Origin: Candidatus Protistibacter heckmannii
GTDB taxonomy: Bacteria > Pseudomonadota > Gammaproteobacteria > Burkholderiales > Burkholderiaceae
NCBI GenBank assembly: GCA_025050535.1
Contig: JALBVF010000005.1
Location: forward strand, 1 to 64,000
Reading direction: 5' to 3'
DNA: 64,000 nt
The translations under genes and the position numbers were made by a program. This document shows positions 1 through 7,634 of this stretch, one piece after another (the stretch's first letter is position 1; every line of letters begins with the position of its first letter). The notes below the pieces were generated by a model. It ran no database searches. It was not told the origin of the DNA and saw only the letters and a list, made by a program, of their open reading frames with translations.

Positions 1-192
1 AGCTACAGCCCCGAACTGAACCCCAACGAAATGGCCAATGCCGACCTGAAGCAGGTCGGCACCAAACTCGCTCCAGCTCGCTCGAAGCTGCAACTGGTGA
101 AGGTCACGCGCCAGCATCTGCTCAGCGTTCAGCGACAGCCTGAGCACGTCAAGAGCTACTTCGAACACGCGCCGGTTCGGTATGCTGCTTGA
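1..192 (+). CDS. IS630-family transposase, C-terminal fragment (runs off left edge)
   Basis: The last 63 codons of a DDE-type IS630 transposase are visible. They include the SPELNPNEM block that carries the catalytic glutamate of the DDE triad (residues about 4-12 of the fragment) and the conserved tail ending in HAPVRYAA. The fragment is nearly identical to the C-terminus of the copy encoded at 56385-57356, but it keeps Asn where that copy has Ser in SPELSP. The frame is open to the window edge, so whether the full gene is intact cannot be judged here. Confidence 0.85.
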   Translation, partial: SYSPELNPNEMANADLKQVGTKLAPARSKLQLVKVTRQHLLSVQRQPEHVKSYFEHAPVRYAA

Positions 193-217
193 GTTTATTG
201 TTTAAATGCCGGATAAA
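1..217 (+). mobile_element. IS630-type element (type a), right end only
   Basis: This is the 3' end of an IS630-family insertion sequence whose left part lies outside the window. The same sequence ends the copies at 56360-57474 (opposite strand) and from 63104. The terminal sequence reads TGCCGGATAAA followed by TA, which matches the inverted-repeat end of the other copies (TTGATCCGGCA after TA) with one or two changes. The insertion sits directly upstream of a truncated Crp/Fnr gene, so it may have removed that gene's start. Confidence 0.85.
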
Positions 218-218
218 T

Positions 219-758
219 AAGCTCAAGCCTAATCCGATTTCCGGACTTTCTCCGAGCCCCGGGAAAAACCGTTTGCTTGCGCAATTGCCTAAGCCTTTCC
301 TGGAAAGGCTGACGCCGCAGATTGAGTTGGTCGAACTCAAGAACGGCGACGTTCTCCCGGGCCTCGACGCCCGCGGCCTCTTCGAGCTTGGCGGCCATTT
401 CCAACTGATAATCCTGAGATTTTCTCACCTTCTCACGCGGCGCATTTCCCAGTCCGCCGCCTTCTACCGCTACCACTCCGTTGAGCAATTATTCTGCCGC
501 TGGCTGCTGACCTACGTGGATAAAGCCGGCGAAAACCAGATCCGCATCACCCACGAAGCCATTTCCCATTTTCTCGGCGTGCACCGCGAAAGCATCACCG
601 AACTGTTGGGCAAGCTACAAAAAGCGGGGCTGGTCGTCTCCGGCCGCGCACGCCTCGAAGTGCACGACCACGCGGCGCTCGAGGCGCGCTGCTGCGAGTG
701 CTACAGCACCGTCAAGCGCGACATCGAGGCCACCCTGCCCCCGTCCCGCCCCCACTGA
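219..758 (+). pseudogene. Crp/Fnr-family transcriptional regulator, truncated and internally deleted
   Basis: The 3' two thirds read as a typical Crp/Fnr regulator. A helical linker contains RYHSVEQLFCRWLL, and the winged-helix DNA-binding domain contains ISHFLGVHRESITELLGKL, ending in a CECY motif. The N-terminal cyclic-nucleotide-binding-like domain is not whole. It starts with GKNRLLAQLPKPFLERL, runs to NGDVLPGLD, and then jumps to the dimer helix, so roughly 80 residues of the beta-barrel are missing. The 5' end abuts the IS630 end at 217, and the only available start (TTG at 189) lies inside the IS. The remaining DNA-binding domain could be expressed but would lack its sensor, so I treat it as a pseudogene. 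Confidence 0.75.
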
Positions 759-806
759 TGCCCGCGGTGCAATACGTGGCGCCGCGCTCCGCGGTCGACT
801 GAGGCC

Positions 807-1452
807 ATGTTCAGTATCGCCACCGTCGCCATCGCGCTGCTCTCCTCGATCTCGCTGGGCGTCGCGCTGCGCTGGCGTCAGATCGCCGCGCGCTGGCAGG
901 GCAATAAAATCGCCATCCTCGGTCAGCGCGGCGTCGGCAAGACGCATCTCTGCGCCTTCCTCGGCATCGGCAGCATCCCCGAGACTATCCTGCAGACCAT
1001 CAACCAGGCCAAGGTGCCGGCGCGGCGCTTCCAGATCAAGGAGCTGCATCTCAACCTCAAGCGCACCCTCGACCTGCCCGGCAGCAAGGACTCGTACAAG
1101 GAATGGGAGAAGCTGGTCAACCACGCCGACCTCGTCTTCTACCTGTTCCGCGTCGACCGCGTCATCACCAACCACCAGGAAAGCGAATCGCGCTTCATCG
1201 AAGACCTGCAGAACATCGGCGCCTGGCTCGGCAACCTCGGCAAGGACCGCCCGCGCCTGTTCCTCGTCGGCACGCATTGCGACATCGCCCCCAACTACAG
1301 CCTGATCGACGAGCTGACCAACAACTACAAGGATGCCTTCTGCAAGCTGCCGCTGATCAACATGTTGATCACCAAGAAACATCGTCATCGGAAGCCTGGC
1401 CGGCCTCGACGGCACCGAACGCCTGGTCTACGAGATTTTCCGGCACGTCTGA
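807..1452 (+). pseudogene. Membrane-anchored small GTPase-like protein, frameshifted near its 3' end
   Basis: An N-terminal hydrophobic segment (residues about 2-22) is followed by a Ras/ARF-like G domain. The P-loop is GQRGVGKTH (about 39-47), the G3-like element is DLPGS (about 91-95) and the G4-like element is VGTHCD (about 154-159). The frame holds to about 1375, where one extra base in the run aagaaac shifts it. The other frame then continues sensibly (NIVIGSLAGLDGTERLVYE) to a stop at 1450-1452. The intended protein would be about 215 aa. Function is unknown. Similar lone GTPases occur next to effector or membrane-stress genes, but there is no partner here. Only the last about 25 residues are affected, so some activity could remain. 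Confidence 0.65.
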
Positions 1453-1518
1453 ACACCGCTCCCAACGGTCATCAGTGGCGCCATCGGAGCGAGGATCGGG
1501 GACGACGGGGGAATAAGG

Positions 1519-1595
1519 TGGGGTGGCCGATGGGACTCGAACCCACGACGACAGGAATCACAATCCTGGACTCTACCAACTGAGCTACGGCCACC
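1519..1595 (-). tRNA. tRNA-His (GTG)
   Basis: On the minus strand this folds as a standard 77-nt histidine tRNA. It has the extra 5' G (position -1), a GTGGCCG acceptor strand, a D arm containing AGCTCAGTTGGTAGAG, an anticodon loop TTGTGAT with anticodon GTG, a T loop TTCGAGT, and an encoded CCA end. Confidence 0.97.
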
Positions 1596-1714
1596 GTAGA
1601 AGATGCCGCGGAGAGAACCCAAAATGCGGCAAGGAAGCGATTATACAAGCAGTCGCGAAACTTGCCTAGCCGCAATGCCGGTTCTGCGGCATTGGCGCGC
1701 TTGGCTGGATCCGC

Positions 1715-2791
1715 TCAGTCCTGCACCGCCTCCACCGCCGGCACCGCCAGGCAGCTCGCCGCCTGCTCGAACACCGTGCGCACGCCCGCCGCGTCGCGCG
1801 CCGCGCCCAGCAGCTTCGGATCCGACATCATGCGCCGCCACAGCCGCGCGCCCGGCTTCGCATGATGCAGGCCGAGCATGTGGCGCGTGACCGCACCGAG
1901 ATACGTGCCCTTCTCCACCTGCGCGATCGCGTATTCCATCATCGCCGCCTCCACCTGTTCGGCCGAAGGCGCGTCCTCCACGCTTCCCTCGCCGTAGGCG
2001 TTGGCGTCGGCATGCGCGAGCCAGTAAGGCTGGTGATACGCATGCCGACCCACCATCACGCCGTCGAGCTTCTCCAGCAGGGACATGGCCATGGGCCAGT
2101 CAGCCACGCCGCCGTTGATCAGGATCTCCAACTGCGGGAAATCATGCTTCAGGCGCAGCACGTAGTCGTATTTGAGCGGCGGGATCTCGCGGTTCTGCTT
2201 CGGGCTCAGGCCCTTGAGCACCGCTTTGCGCGCATGCGCGATAAACGTCGTGCAGCCGGCCTGCGCCACCTTGCCCACAAAGTCGCGCACGAAGCCGTAG
2301 TCCTCGATCGCGTCGATGCCGATGCGGTGCTTCACCGTCACCGGCAGGTCCACCGCGTCGCGCATCGCCTTCACGCAGTCGGCCACCAAGTCCGGCTCGG
2401 CCATCAGGCAAGCGCCGAAGACCCCGCGCTGCACGCGCTCCGATGGGCAGCCGCAATTCAGATTGATCTCGTCGTAGCACCACCGCTCGCCGATGCGCGC
2501 CGCCTTCGCCAGGTCGGCCGGCTCGCTGCCGCCCAGCTGCAGGGCCACCGGATGCTCCTCGGCATTGTAGTCGAGATGACGCGGCACATCGCCGTGGGTC
2601 AGTGCGCCCGTGGTCACCATCGCGGTGTAGAGCCAGCTGCGCTTGCTCAGCAGCCGATGGAAGAAACGGCAGTGGCGGTCGGTCCAGTCCACCATCGGCG
2701 CTACGGCGAGCCGCCGAGCGTTGATTTTCAAGGGCTTTTCTTTTGAATCAAGGCTCTGCGCGGGTTGCCGGCTTGTTATGTTATCTATCAT
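1715..2791 (-). CDS. dusA: tRNA-dihydrouridine(20/20a) synthase DusA
   Basis: FMN-dependent enzyme that reduces uridine 20/20a in the tRNA D loop. The protein carries the family N-terminal block VAPMVDWTDRHCRFFHRLL and the catalytic-cysteine region EINLNCGCPSERVQ. Also present are the FMN-phosphate region (VKHRIGIDAIEDYGF) and the ILINGGVADW and GVMVGRHAYHQPY blocks. The chosen ATG at 2791 gives 358 aa, slightly longer than the usual 330-345 because about 25 residues precede the first conserved block. The open frame extends further upstream, but that part runs through the repeat region and looks non-coding. The gene faces away from a degraded integrase that starts 110 bp away. The 5' end of dusA is a known integration target for a family of tyrosine recombinases. 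Confidence 0.93.
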   Translation of the reverse strand: MIDNITSRQPAQSLDSKEKPLKINARRLAVAPMVDWTDRHCRFFHRLLSKRSWLYTAMVTTGALTHGDVPRHLDYNAEEHPVALQLGGSEPADLAKAARIGERWCYDEINLNCGCPSERVQRGVFGACLMAEPDLVADCVKAMRDAVDLPVTVKHRIGIDAIEDYGFVRDFVGKVAQAGCTTFIAHARKAVLKGLSPKQNREIPPLKYDYVLRLKHDFPQLEILINGGVADWPMAMSLLEKLDGVMVGRHAYHQPYWLAHADANAYGEGSVEDAPSAEQVEAAMMEYAIAQVEKGTYLGAVTRHMLGLHHAKPGARLWRRMMSDPKLLGAARDAAGVRTVFEQAASCLAVPAVEAVQD

Positions 2792-2820
2792 TTCCCGGCG
2801 ATTTCGTGCATTTTTCCGGT

Positions 2821-2862
2821 TTTTGGGTAACATTTTGGGTAACACAAACCTCATTGTTACCA
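2821..2862. repeat. Tandem 12-bp direct repeat plus inverted half-copy between dusA and integrase
   Basis: TTTTGGGTAACA occurs twice head to tail with an exact 12-bp period (2821-2832 and 2833-2844). The core GGTAACA recurs in inverted orientation as TGTTACC at 2855-2861. The array lies in the 110-bp gap between the divergent dusA and integrase starts. Its position suits arm-type integrase or excisionase binding sites or an operator controlling int, but that is inference. Confidence 0.6.
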
Positions 2863-2902
2863 CATTGGAACGATCCTGATATGCAAGAGGCAAGATAATA
2901 CC

Positions 2903-3937
2903 TTGTCCTACACCGCCATCGTGCGCATCCGCCGAGGCGGCGAGGTGATCCACCAGGAGATAGAAACCTTCGAGCGCCGGCAGATTGCCAGCGCCTGGAT
3001 CAAGAAGCGGGAAACCGAGCTGGCTGTCCTCGGAGCAATCGAAGCTCTGAAAGCGCCCGATCCCACCCTGTCAGCCGCCATTGAAATACGTTATGGAAAG
3101 CCGCAGAGCAATCGGCAAGACGAAGGCCAAGGTACTGACCCGGATACAGCGGGAGGCACCCATTGCCGCGATGCGATGTTCGGCCATCGGCAGCAAGGAA
3201 CTCATCGAGTTTCCGGGCTGGCTCAAGGTAACGCCGCAGACGGCCGGCAACTACTTCGCGCACCTGGCCGCCGTGTTCAAGGTGGCGCCGCCAGCCTGAG
3301 GCCATCCGCTAAACTGGCAGGCGGCAGAAGACGCGGGCATGGTGGCCACGAAAATGTGCCTCATTGGATGCTCCGCGCAGTGCACCAGGCGCCCTACCCT
3401 GCCGGAGCTGGATCGCGTCATGGAACACTTCAGCCGCCGAAAAAGACGGACAAATTCCATTCCCATGTTCACGCTGATCCCCTTCGCCATCTTCACCACG
3501 CGCCGTCTGGAGGAAATCACCTGGCTTCGGTGGGCAGACCTGAACGAGCAGCACAGCGAAATCATCGTCCTGGACATGAAACATCCCGGCGAGAAGGGGG
3601 GAAACGATGTGCGGGTGACGCTCACGCCAGAGGCGCTGCGCATCATTCAGGTGCAGCTGCGGGAGGGCGAGCGGACATTTCCATGCAGCGCAGAAAGCGC
3701 CAGCGCGGCATTTATCCGCGCGATCCAGCTACTCTGGATCGAGGACCTGCACTTCCACGATCTGCGGCACGAGGGGATTTCCCGGCTTTTTGAAATGGGC
3801 TGGACGATTCTTCAGGTGGCCACTGTGAGGGGACACCGCTCCTGGTTATTGCTTAAATAGTACACGCACTTACGAAATGAAGGGGATCGGTTTGCGGGTT
3901 GGAAGTGGCTGGATGCCGTGGCAGCGCCCAGAACTGA
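2903..3937 (+). pseudogene. Phage/island tyrosine recombinase (integrase), multiply disrupted
   Basis: Pieces of a site-specific integrase occur in order on the plus strand. The N-terminal segment starts with TTG at 2903 and reads SYTAIVRIRRGGEVIHQ. A core-binding segment follows, shifted into another frame (3090-3299, containing RAIGKTKAKVLTRIQ and PQTAGNYFAHLAAVFKVA). The catalytic domain (about 3339-3937) contains TTRRLEEITWLRW with the first catalytic Arg, HDLRHEGISRLF with the His-x-x-Arg pair, and VRGHRS. An in-frame TAG at 3858-3860 falls just before YTHL, the expected position of the nucleophilic Tyr. At least one frameshift near 3085 and a break around 3300 separate the blocks, so the gene is dead. 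It runs from the divergent dusA promoter region to the 3' end of a tRNA-Leu-like gene. Confidence 0.85.
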
Positions 3938-3943
3938 GGAAGA

Positions 3944-4065
3944 TGGTGCGCCCGGCGGGACTCGAACCCGCACAGCCAAGAGGCCGACAACTTCCTGAGA
4001 GTCCTAGCTCAAACGGCCAAGGCCCTCACGCAAGTCGCCGTGTCTACCGATTTCACTACAGGCGC
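3944..4065 (-). tRNA. tRNA-Leu-like gene with an enlarged anticodon loop (possible tRNA pseudogene)
   Basis: The minus strand has all outer parts of a class II tRNA. The acceptor strands GCGCCTG and CGGGCGC pair, followed by ACCA. The D arm is GTGAAATCGGTAGACAC. The variable arm is GGCC-TCTT-GGCT, and the T arm is GCGGG-TTCGAGT-CCCGC. The acceptor and T arm resemble tRNA-Leu. The anticodon stem pairs (GGCGACTT with AAGTTGTC), but it encloses about 38-42 nt instead of 7. The sequence CTCAGGA near the 3' side looks like a complete Leu(CAG) loop, which would leave about 33 extra nt before it. Bacteria have no enzyme to remove such an insert, so the gene may be non-functional. A standard tRNA scan may miss it or give an odd anticodon. 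Confidence 0.6.
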
Positions 4066-4122
4066 CGACGGGAAGGATTTGGCGGAAAATTCCGCTATTT
4101 CAAGAGGTATATGGAAGAAAAC

Positions 4123-4464
4123 TTAGGCTGACAGGTCAGGCAGTTCGACCGTCTGGCCGGCCAGTTTATGCGTGCAATCCTCGAGGAATTGAATTTTTCC
4201 GTCCATCACGAAGGGATGACATACCCTGGCGGTGCGCCATTCTTCGAAGCCATCCCAGGCGTCTTGCACTGCGTCATAGCGGATCAGGATGGATGGCGTG
4301 AATGTGGGCTTGTCGATGTCCCCATTCCACCCCCAAGTCGGCTGGTGGCCGGCTTCCGATGAAACTCTGACCCCGTGATACTGCTCGCAGCCCGGACACC
4401 AAAAAAGCAGGGACTTATCGACATCCGGCGAAGCAGCGTTCCGCAGGACGCGGCTGATCTTAAT
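4123..4464 (-). pseudogene. Phage-associated DUF6527-like protein, start codon lost
   Basis: The minus-strand frame ending at TAA 4125-4123 reads as a small phage protein. It begins KISRVLRNAASPDVDKS. A zinc-ribbon-like pair CPGCEQYHG follows, then GWNGDIDKPTFTPSILI, and it ends with VCHPFVMDGKIQFLEDCTH and AGQTVELPDLSA. This arrangement matches small prophage proteins of the DUF6527 type found in lysis/morphogenesis regions. About 114 codons are readable, but the expected ATG is ATT (4464-4462). The neighbouring small membrane protein overlaps the same site, so one G-to-T change explains both lesions. It marks a prophage remnant between the integrase and the secretion locus. Family recognition is from memory of the pattern. 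Confidence 0.6.
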
Positions 4465-4610
4465 TTCGGAGCGTTGTCTTTACCGGCCGAGATCCGCTCG
4501 GCCATGCCGCAGTGATGGGCCTCGATGCTAGATTGCACGCCCAGGACAGTGGCCGCGATGCCGAACAGGACCGAGAACGCCCCGACGATGGCAAGGATTT
4601 GGCCCATCAT
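4461..4610 (-). pseudogene. Small single-TM phage protein (holin-like), stop codon lost
   Basis: Starting at ATG 4610 the frame encodes MMGQILAIVGAFSVLFGI and then ATVLGVQSSIEAHHCG, a short protein with one clear membrane segment and a charged tail ending DNAPK. If base 4462 (minus strand) were G instead of T, the frame would end at TGA after 49 residues. That TGA would overlap the ATG of the DUF6527-like gene in the usual ATGA manner. As it stands the frame reads on into the next gene. Such 40-70-aa single-pass proteins sit in phage lysis regions, but holin function is only a guess. Confidence 0.45.
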
Positions 4611-4721
4611 TTCTGGGTGGTTCGCCGCCCTCAGAAAATCCGGGGTAAAAGCTCCACTTCTCGGCCCCGTCCACAGTATTGACGCCCTCAGAACTTGGGG
4701 TGCTTGGGCCGCTGCCAAACA

Positions 4722-4899
4722 GCTCGGCGCGCACCACCATGCTGATGTGCGCGAGCGCGGCCCAGATGACGAGAAGCAGGAAGATGCCGGTCAGCGTGAG
4801 CACCAGCGCGCGCGGCCGGTCGAGCTGACGGCGCGCGTATTCCAGTTCCATGACGCGGCGGCGCAGCGAGTGCTTGAGCTGGGCGGTCTGCATGCTCAT
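4722..4899 (-). pseudogene. Type I secretion membrane-fusion protein (HlyD family), N-terminal stub
   Basis: The first about 60 codons read as the start of an HlyD-type periplasmic adaptor. A short basic cytoplasmic region (LKHSLRRRVMELEYARRQ) is followed by a single membrane anchor (ALVLTLTGIFLLLVIWAALA) and the start of the periplasmic part (HISMVVRAE). After that the frame enters unrelated sequence (LFGSGPSTPSSEGVN) that continues into the phage remnant. The coiled-coil, lipoyl and C-terminal domains are absent. The start overlaps the stop of the upstream MotB-like gene (ATGA at 4899-4896), showing they were one operon. The truncation most likely came from insertion or deletion with the phage DNA. 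Confidence 0.8.
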
Positions 4900-5609
4900 T
4901 TCCGGATCCGGATCAGCGCGCGGCTGCGCGCCAGGGTGCCGCCGCGCGAGCGGTCTTCGATGAGAGTGTCGATGTTAGCCGGGTTGACGCCCTTGGATGC
5001 GAAATAGTTGCGCAGCACCGCGATACGGTAGAAGCCCAGGCTCCGGTCTTCACTGTACAACTCCTCGGCGGCCTCGGCAACCATCTCGATCTGCCAGCGC
5101 GTGGCGTCGTCATAGCTGCCCACCGCGCTGTTGATCGAGTCGTAGACCTTCTTATCGAGTTCGGTGACGCTCGGCGCGAAGGACACGACGATGGCGTTGG
5201 GCGTCTTGGCCACCGAGATGGCGGGACCGCTAGGGCCGCCGGTGCCGGACGGCGGCGGCGCATTCTTGTCGGCGCTGATGTCGACCTGCGCGGCCAATAC
5301 GGAAGCGCCTGCCTTGGGCGTGCCTCGCGACAGGCGGCCGTTCTCGGTTTCCAGTTCGGAGATGCGCTCGTTCAACTGTTTGATTCTTCCTTCGGTCGCC
5401 GCGAGCTTGCGCTCGAGTTCGATCTGATACGCACTGCGGGCGACGTGCACCTTGCGGCTGATCTCCGACTGCGCGAGCCTGCCGATGAAATAAAACACCG
5501 ACAAGGTGAAGATCACGACCACCAGCACCATCACCAAAATGACGTTGGTCAGGGCGTCGACAAACCCCGGCCAGAAATTCTGTTCGCGCGACGAGCCTCC
5601 GCCTGCCAT
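4896..5609 (-). CDS. MotB/OmpA-like inner-membrane protein of a type I secretion locus (SiiA-like)
   Basis: This 237-aa protein has one N-terminal membrane helix (NVILVMVLVVVIFTLSVFYF, about residues 22-41) and a coiled coil (about 60-95, KLAATEGRIKQLNERISELE). A proline/glycine-rich linker leads to a C-terminal OmpA-like domain (about 130-237). In Salmonella SPI-4 the SiiA/SiiB pair are MotB/MotA-like proteins that aid secretion of the giant adhesin SiiE. Here the gene lies between a TolC-like gene and an HlyD-like gene on one strand, which is the same neighbourhood. No MotA-like partner, ABC exporter or adhesin is in the window. The gene itself looks intact, but both neighbours are broken, so it probably no longer serves a working exporter. 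Confidence 0.7.
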   Translation of the reverse strand: MAGGGSSREQNFWPGFVDALTNVILVMVLVVVIFTLSVFYFIGRLAQSEISRKVHVARSAYQIELERKLAATEGRIKQLNERISELETENGRLSRGTPKAGASVLAAQVDISADKNAPPPSGTGGPSGPAISVAKTPNAIVVSFAPSVTELDKKVYDSINSAVGSYDDATRWQIEMVAEAAEELYSEDRSLGFYRIAVLRNYFASKGVNPANIDTLIEDRSRGGTLARSRALIRIRK

Positions 5610-5657
5610 GGCCTACCTCTTTCCTTTCGCGGGATTGGCCGGCTTGGACGGCTTCAC

Positions 5658-7221
5658 CTACAGCGATTCCGGCAGCGGAATGCGCGTGGGCAGGGACTGC
5701 GTGTCGGCGCCTGCCTCGGGCAGGGTCAGGTTCAGCGCGCCCATGGTGCGCTGAATCTGGTACTGCAACATCAGCGTCGACGTGCTGATGCGCACGAGAT
5801 CGGTCTGCGACTGGTATAGGAGGCGTTGGTAGGCGTCGAGCACATCCAGCAAATTGCGGTTCGATGTCTTCAGCTGCTCGTCATAGGCATCGGCGACGGC
5901 GGCGTTGGCGACCAGCTCCTCGCGGCTGGAGTTGAGCCTGGCCTCGGCGATGCGCAAGCTGCTGTAAGAGATGTTTAGCAATTCCTGTACCTGGCGCTCC
6001 GTGTCCGTCAAGTCGTAGCGGAATCCCTCCTGCTTTGCCGCGACGGAACGGGCCTGGTAGTAGTCGGTGCCGCCATTCAAGATCGGCAGCGTCACCACCA
6101 CCATGGCGCTTTGATTGATTTGCCAACCTGGTGCGCCTTGCGCATTTTTCACTTTGGACTGTGTAAGTTCAACGGTGACTTTGGGAGCAAAGCGCCCCAC
6201 AACGCCGAGCTTTTCAAACATCGCGGCGTTTTGGTTGGCCCGCCCTTCGGCGATTTCATAATTGCCATTTTTTACAATTTAAATGGATTCATCGTGGGTG
6301 TTCGGCACCTCGGCGCCCAGACCGACCGGAATAGCGATTTTTTTGGGTGTCACGCCTGTCAGGCGACTGAAGGTGATCATGGTCTGATCGAGGTTGCCCT
6401 GGGCTTCGTCGGCGGCAGTCGAGGCGTTGAGCACCCGGCCGCGCACGCGCTCGCCTTCGGCGCTGCTGGCGCCGCGGCCGGACATAGGCGTTGGAAAGAT
6501 CCAACAACATGCTGTTCTGGATCAGGCTGTAGTAGGCGGTGATCAAGTCCATGGAGTTGGTGAACTGCGCGCTGGCGACGGCGGCGGTGGCGGCGTCGCG
6601 CACGGAGGCCGTGCGCTTGATTTCGGCGAAGGCGCTGGCGTCGAAGATGGTCTGCATGACGCTGGTGGTGAGGGCGGTGTGGTAGTGGCGGTCCTTGGGC
6701 ACGGCCACGCCGGTGTTCTCGTCGATCAGCGAAGCCGGCGAGGAAATTTCGGTGCCCTTGGAGGAGCGCAGCGTGGCGTGCAGCAATAGATTGCCGACGG
6801 CGGTGGAAACGCCGTGCGCCGCGGAGTCCATGCGCACCTTGGCGCCGGCCAGGGAGTAGCTGTGCGCGACAGCGAGGTTGAGCGCCTCGGCCAGACCCAT
6901 GGTTTCGCGCGACTTGGAATCGAGGCTGGTCTGCAGTCAATACGACGAAGGAATCGCGACGAAGGCGGACTTGCGGTTCATGTCGTTGAGCCAGGCCAGG
7001 CTGATGTGCGTGATGCGCGCGAGGTCCGTCTTGGCGGCGCTTTGCTGCGAGAAGATGGAGCCCGGCGCACCAGGCGGCGGTGCGGCAGGCGCCGTTTTTA
7101 TCTCGGGCGGAGCGTCGTCTTCTTTGGTGGCTGCGTTATTTGGAGGGACAGGGACCTGGGCGCTGGCTGCGCCGGATACGAAGAGAACAAACGCAATGGC
7201 AAATGGGTAAACCCAAATCAC
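5658..7221 (-). pseudogene. TolC-family outer membrane channel protein, three or more lesions
   Basis: Read on the minus strand from ATG 7221, there is a signal peptide (IAFVLFVSGAASAQ) and a proline-rich stretch. A frameshift follows near 6937. The TolC body then continues in other frames. GLAEALNLAVAHSYSLAGAK and TNSMDLITAYYSLIQNSML come from the 6900 frame. A second shift occurs near 6480. An in-frame TAA lies at 6281-6279. The second half (GTDYYQARSVAAKQEGFRY, SSREELVANAAVADAY) is intact to the stop at 5658. TolC proteins form the outer-membrane duct for type I secretion. Order with the MotB-like and HlyD genes indicates a dedicated adhesin exporter. Confidence 0.85.
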
Positions 7222-7634
7222 GAAACCTCAGCACCTTGAGCGAGTATCACGCGTTGTGCGGTCGGAAGCGGACCGCGTCGGAACAGGCAATTCGAGTCTC
7301 GGTTGCGGCTCGCCGCTTCACACACCCAGGTGCTGCCAGAAACTTGCCGCAAGTTAGCCAGAAAAGCCTTTTCAGTCAATGATTTGGGGTGAGTTCATCG
7401 TGTGTCGATATAACTTTCGAGAGCATGGGTGAGGGATGTCCGCGGTGCAACATGTTTCGACTGGCGAAATGAAGGCTGACCGCGGCACGAAAGGCGGGGT
7501 TACAGTACGGTATCCATGCGAACGCGGTGTCCTCGACGGCGTTCGCCGTGCGTGCGGCACCGGACAAAAACAAGCATCGGGCCGCCGTCGACGGCCGGCG
7601 CGGCCACACGGCGAAAGAACCGGGAGGAGACAAG
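7222..7634. other. 413-bp intergenic stretch between divergent tolC-like and sulfatase pseudogenes
   Basis: The gap separates two divergently transcribed broken genes. I see no convincing open frame, tRNA or hairpin-plus-T terminator in it. It should hold both promoters, but I could not pick a good -35/-10 pair. The sulfatase ribosome-binding site (GGGAGGAGA) is at its right end. Confidence 0.5.

Noticed and set aside
2792-2953. Longer DusA start at 2953
   Set aside because: It would run through the repeat array and overlap the integrase start. The extra residues look non-coding and the ATG at 2791 is closer to family length.
3944-4065. Group I intron in the tRNA-Leu-like gene
   Set aside because: Known bacterial tRNA group I introns are about 200 nt or longer. 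The extra sequence here is about 35 nt and cannot hold the catalytic core.
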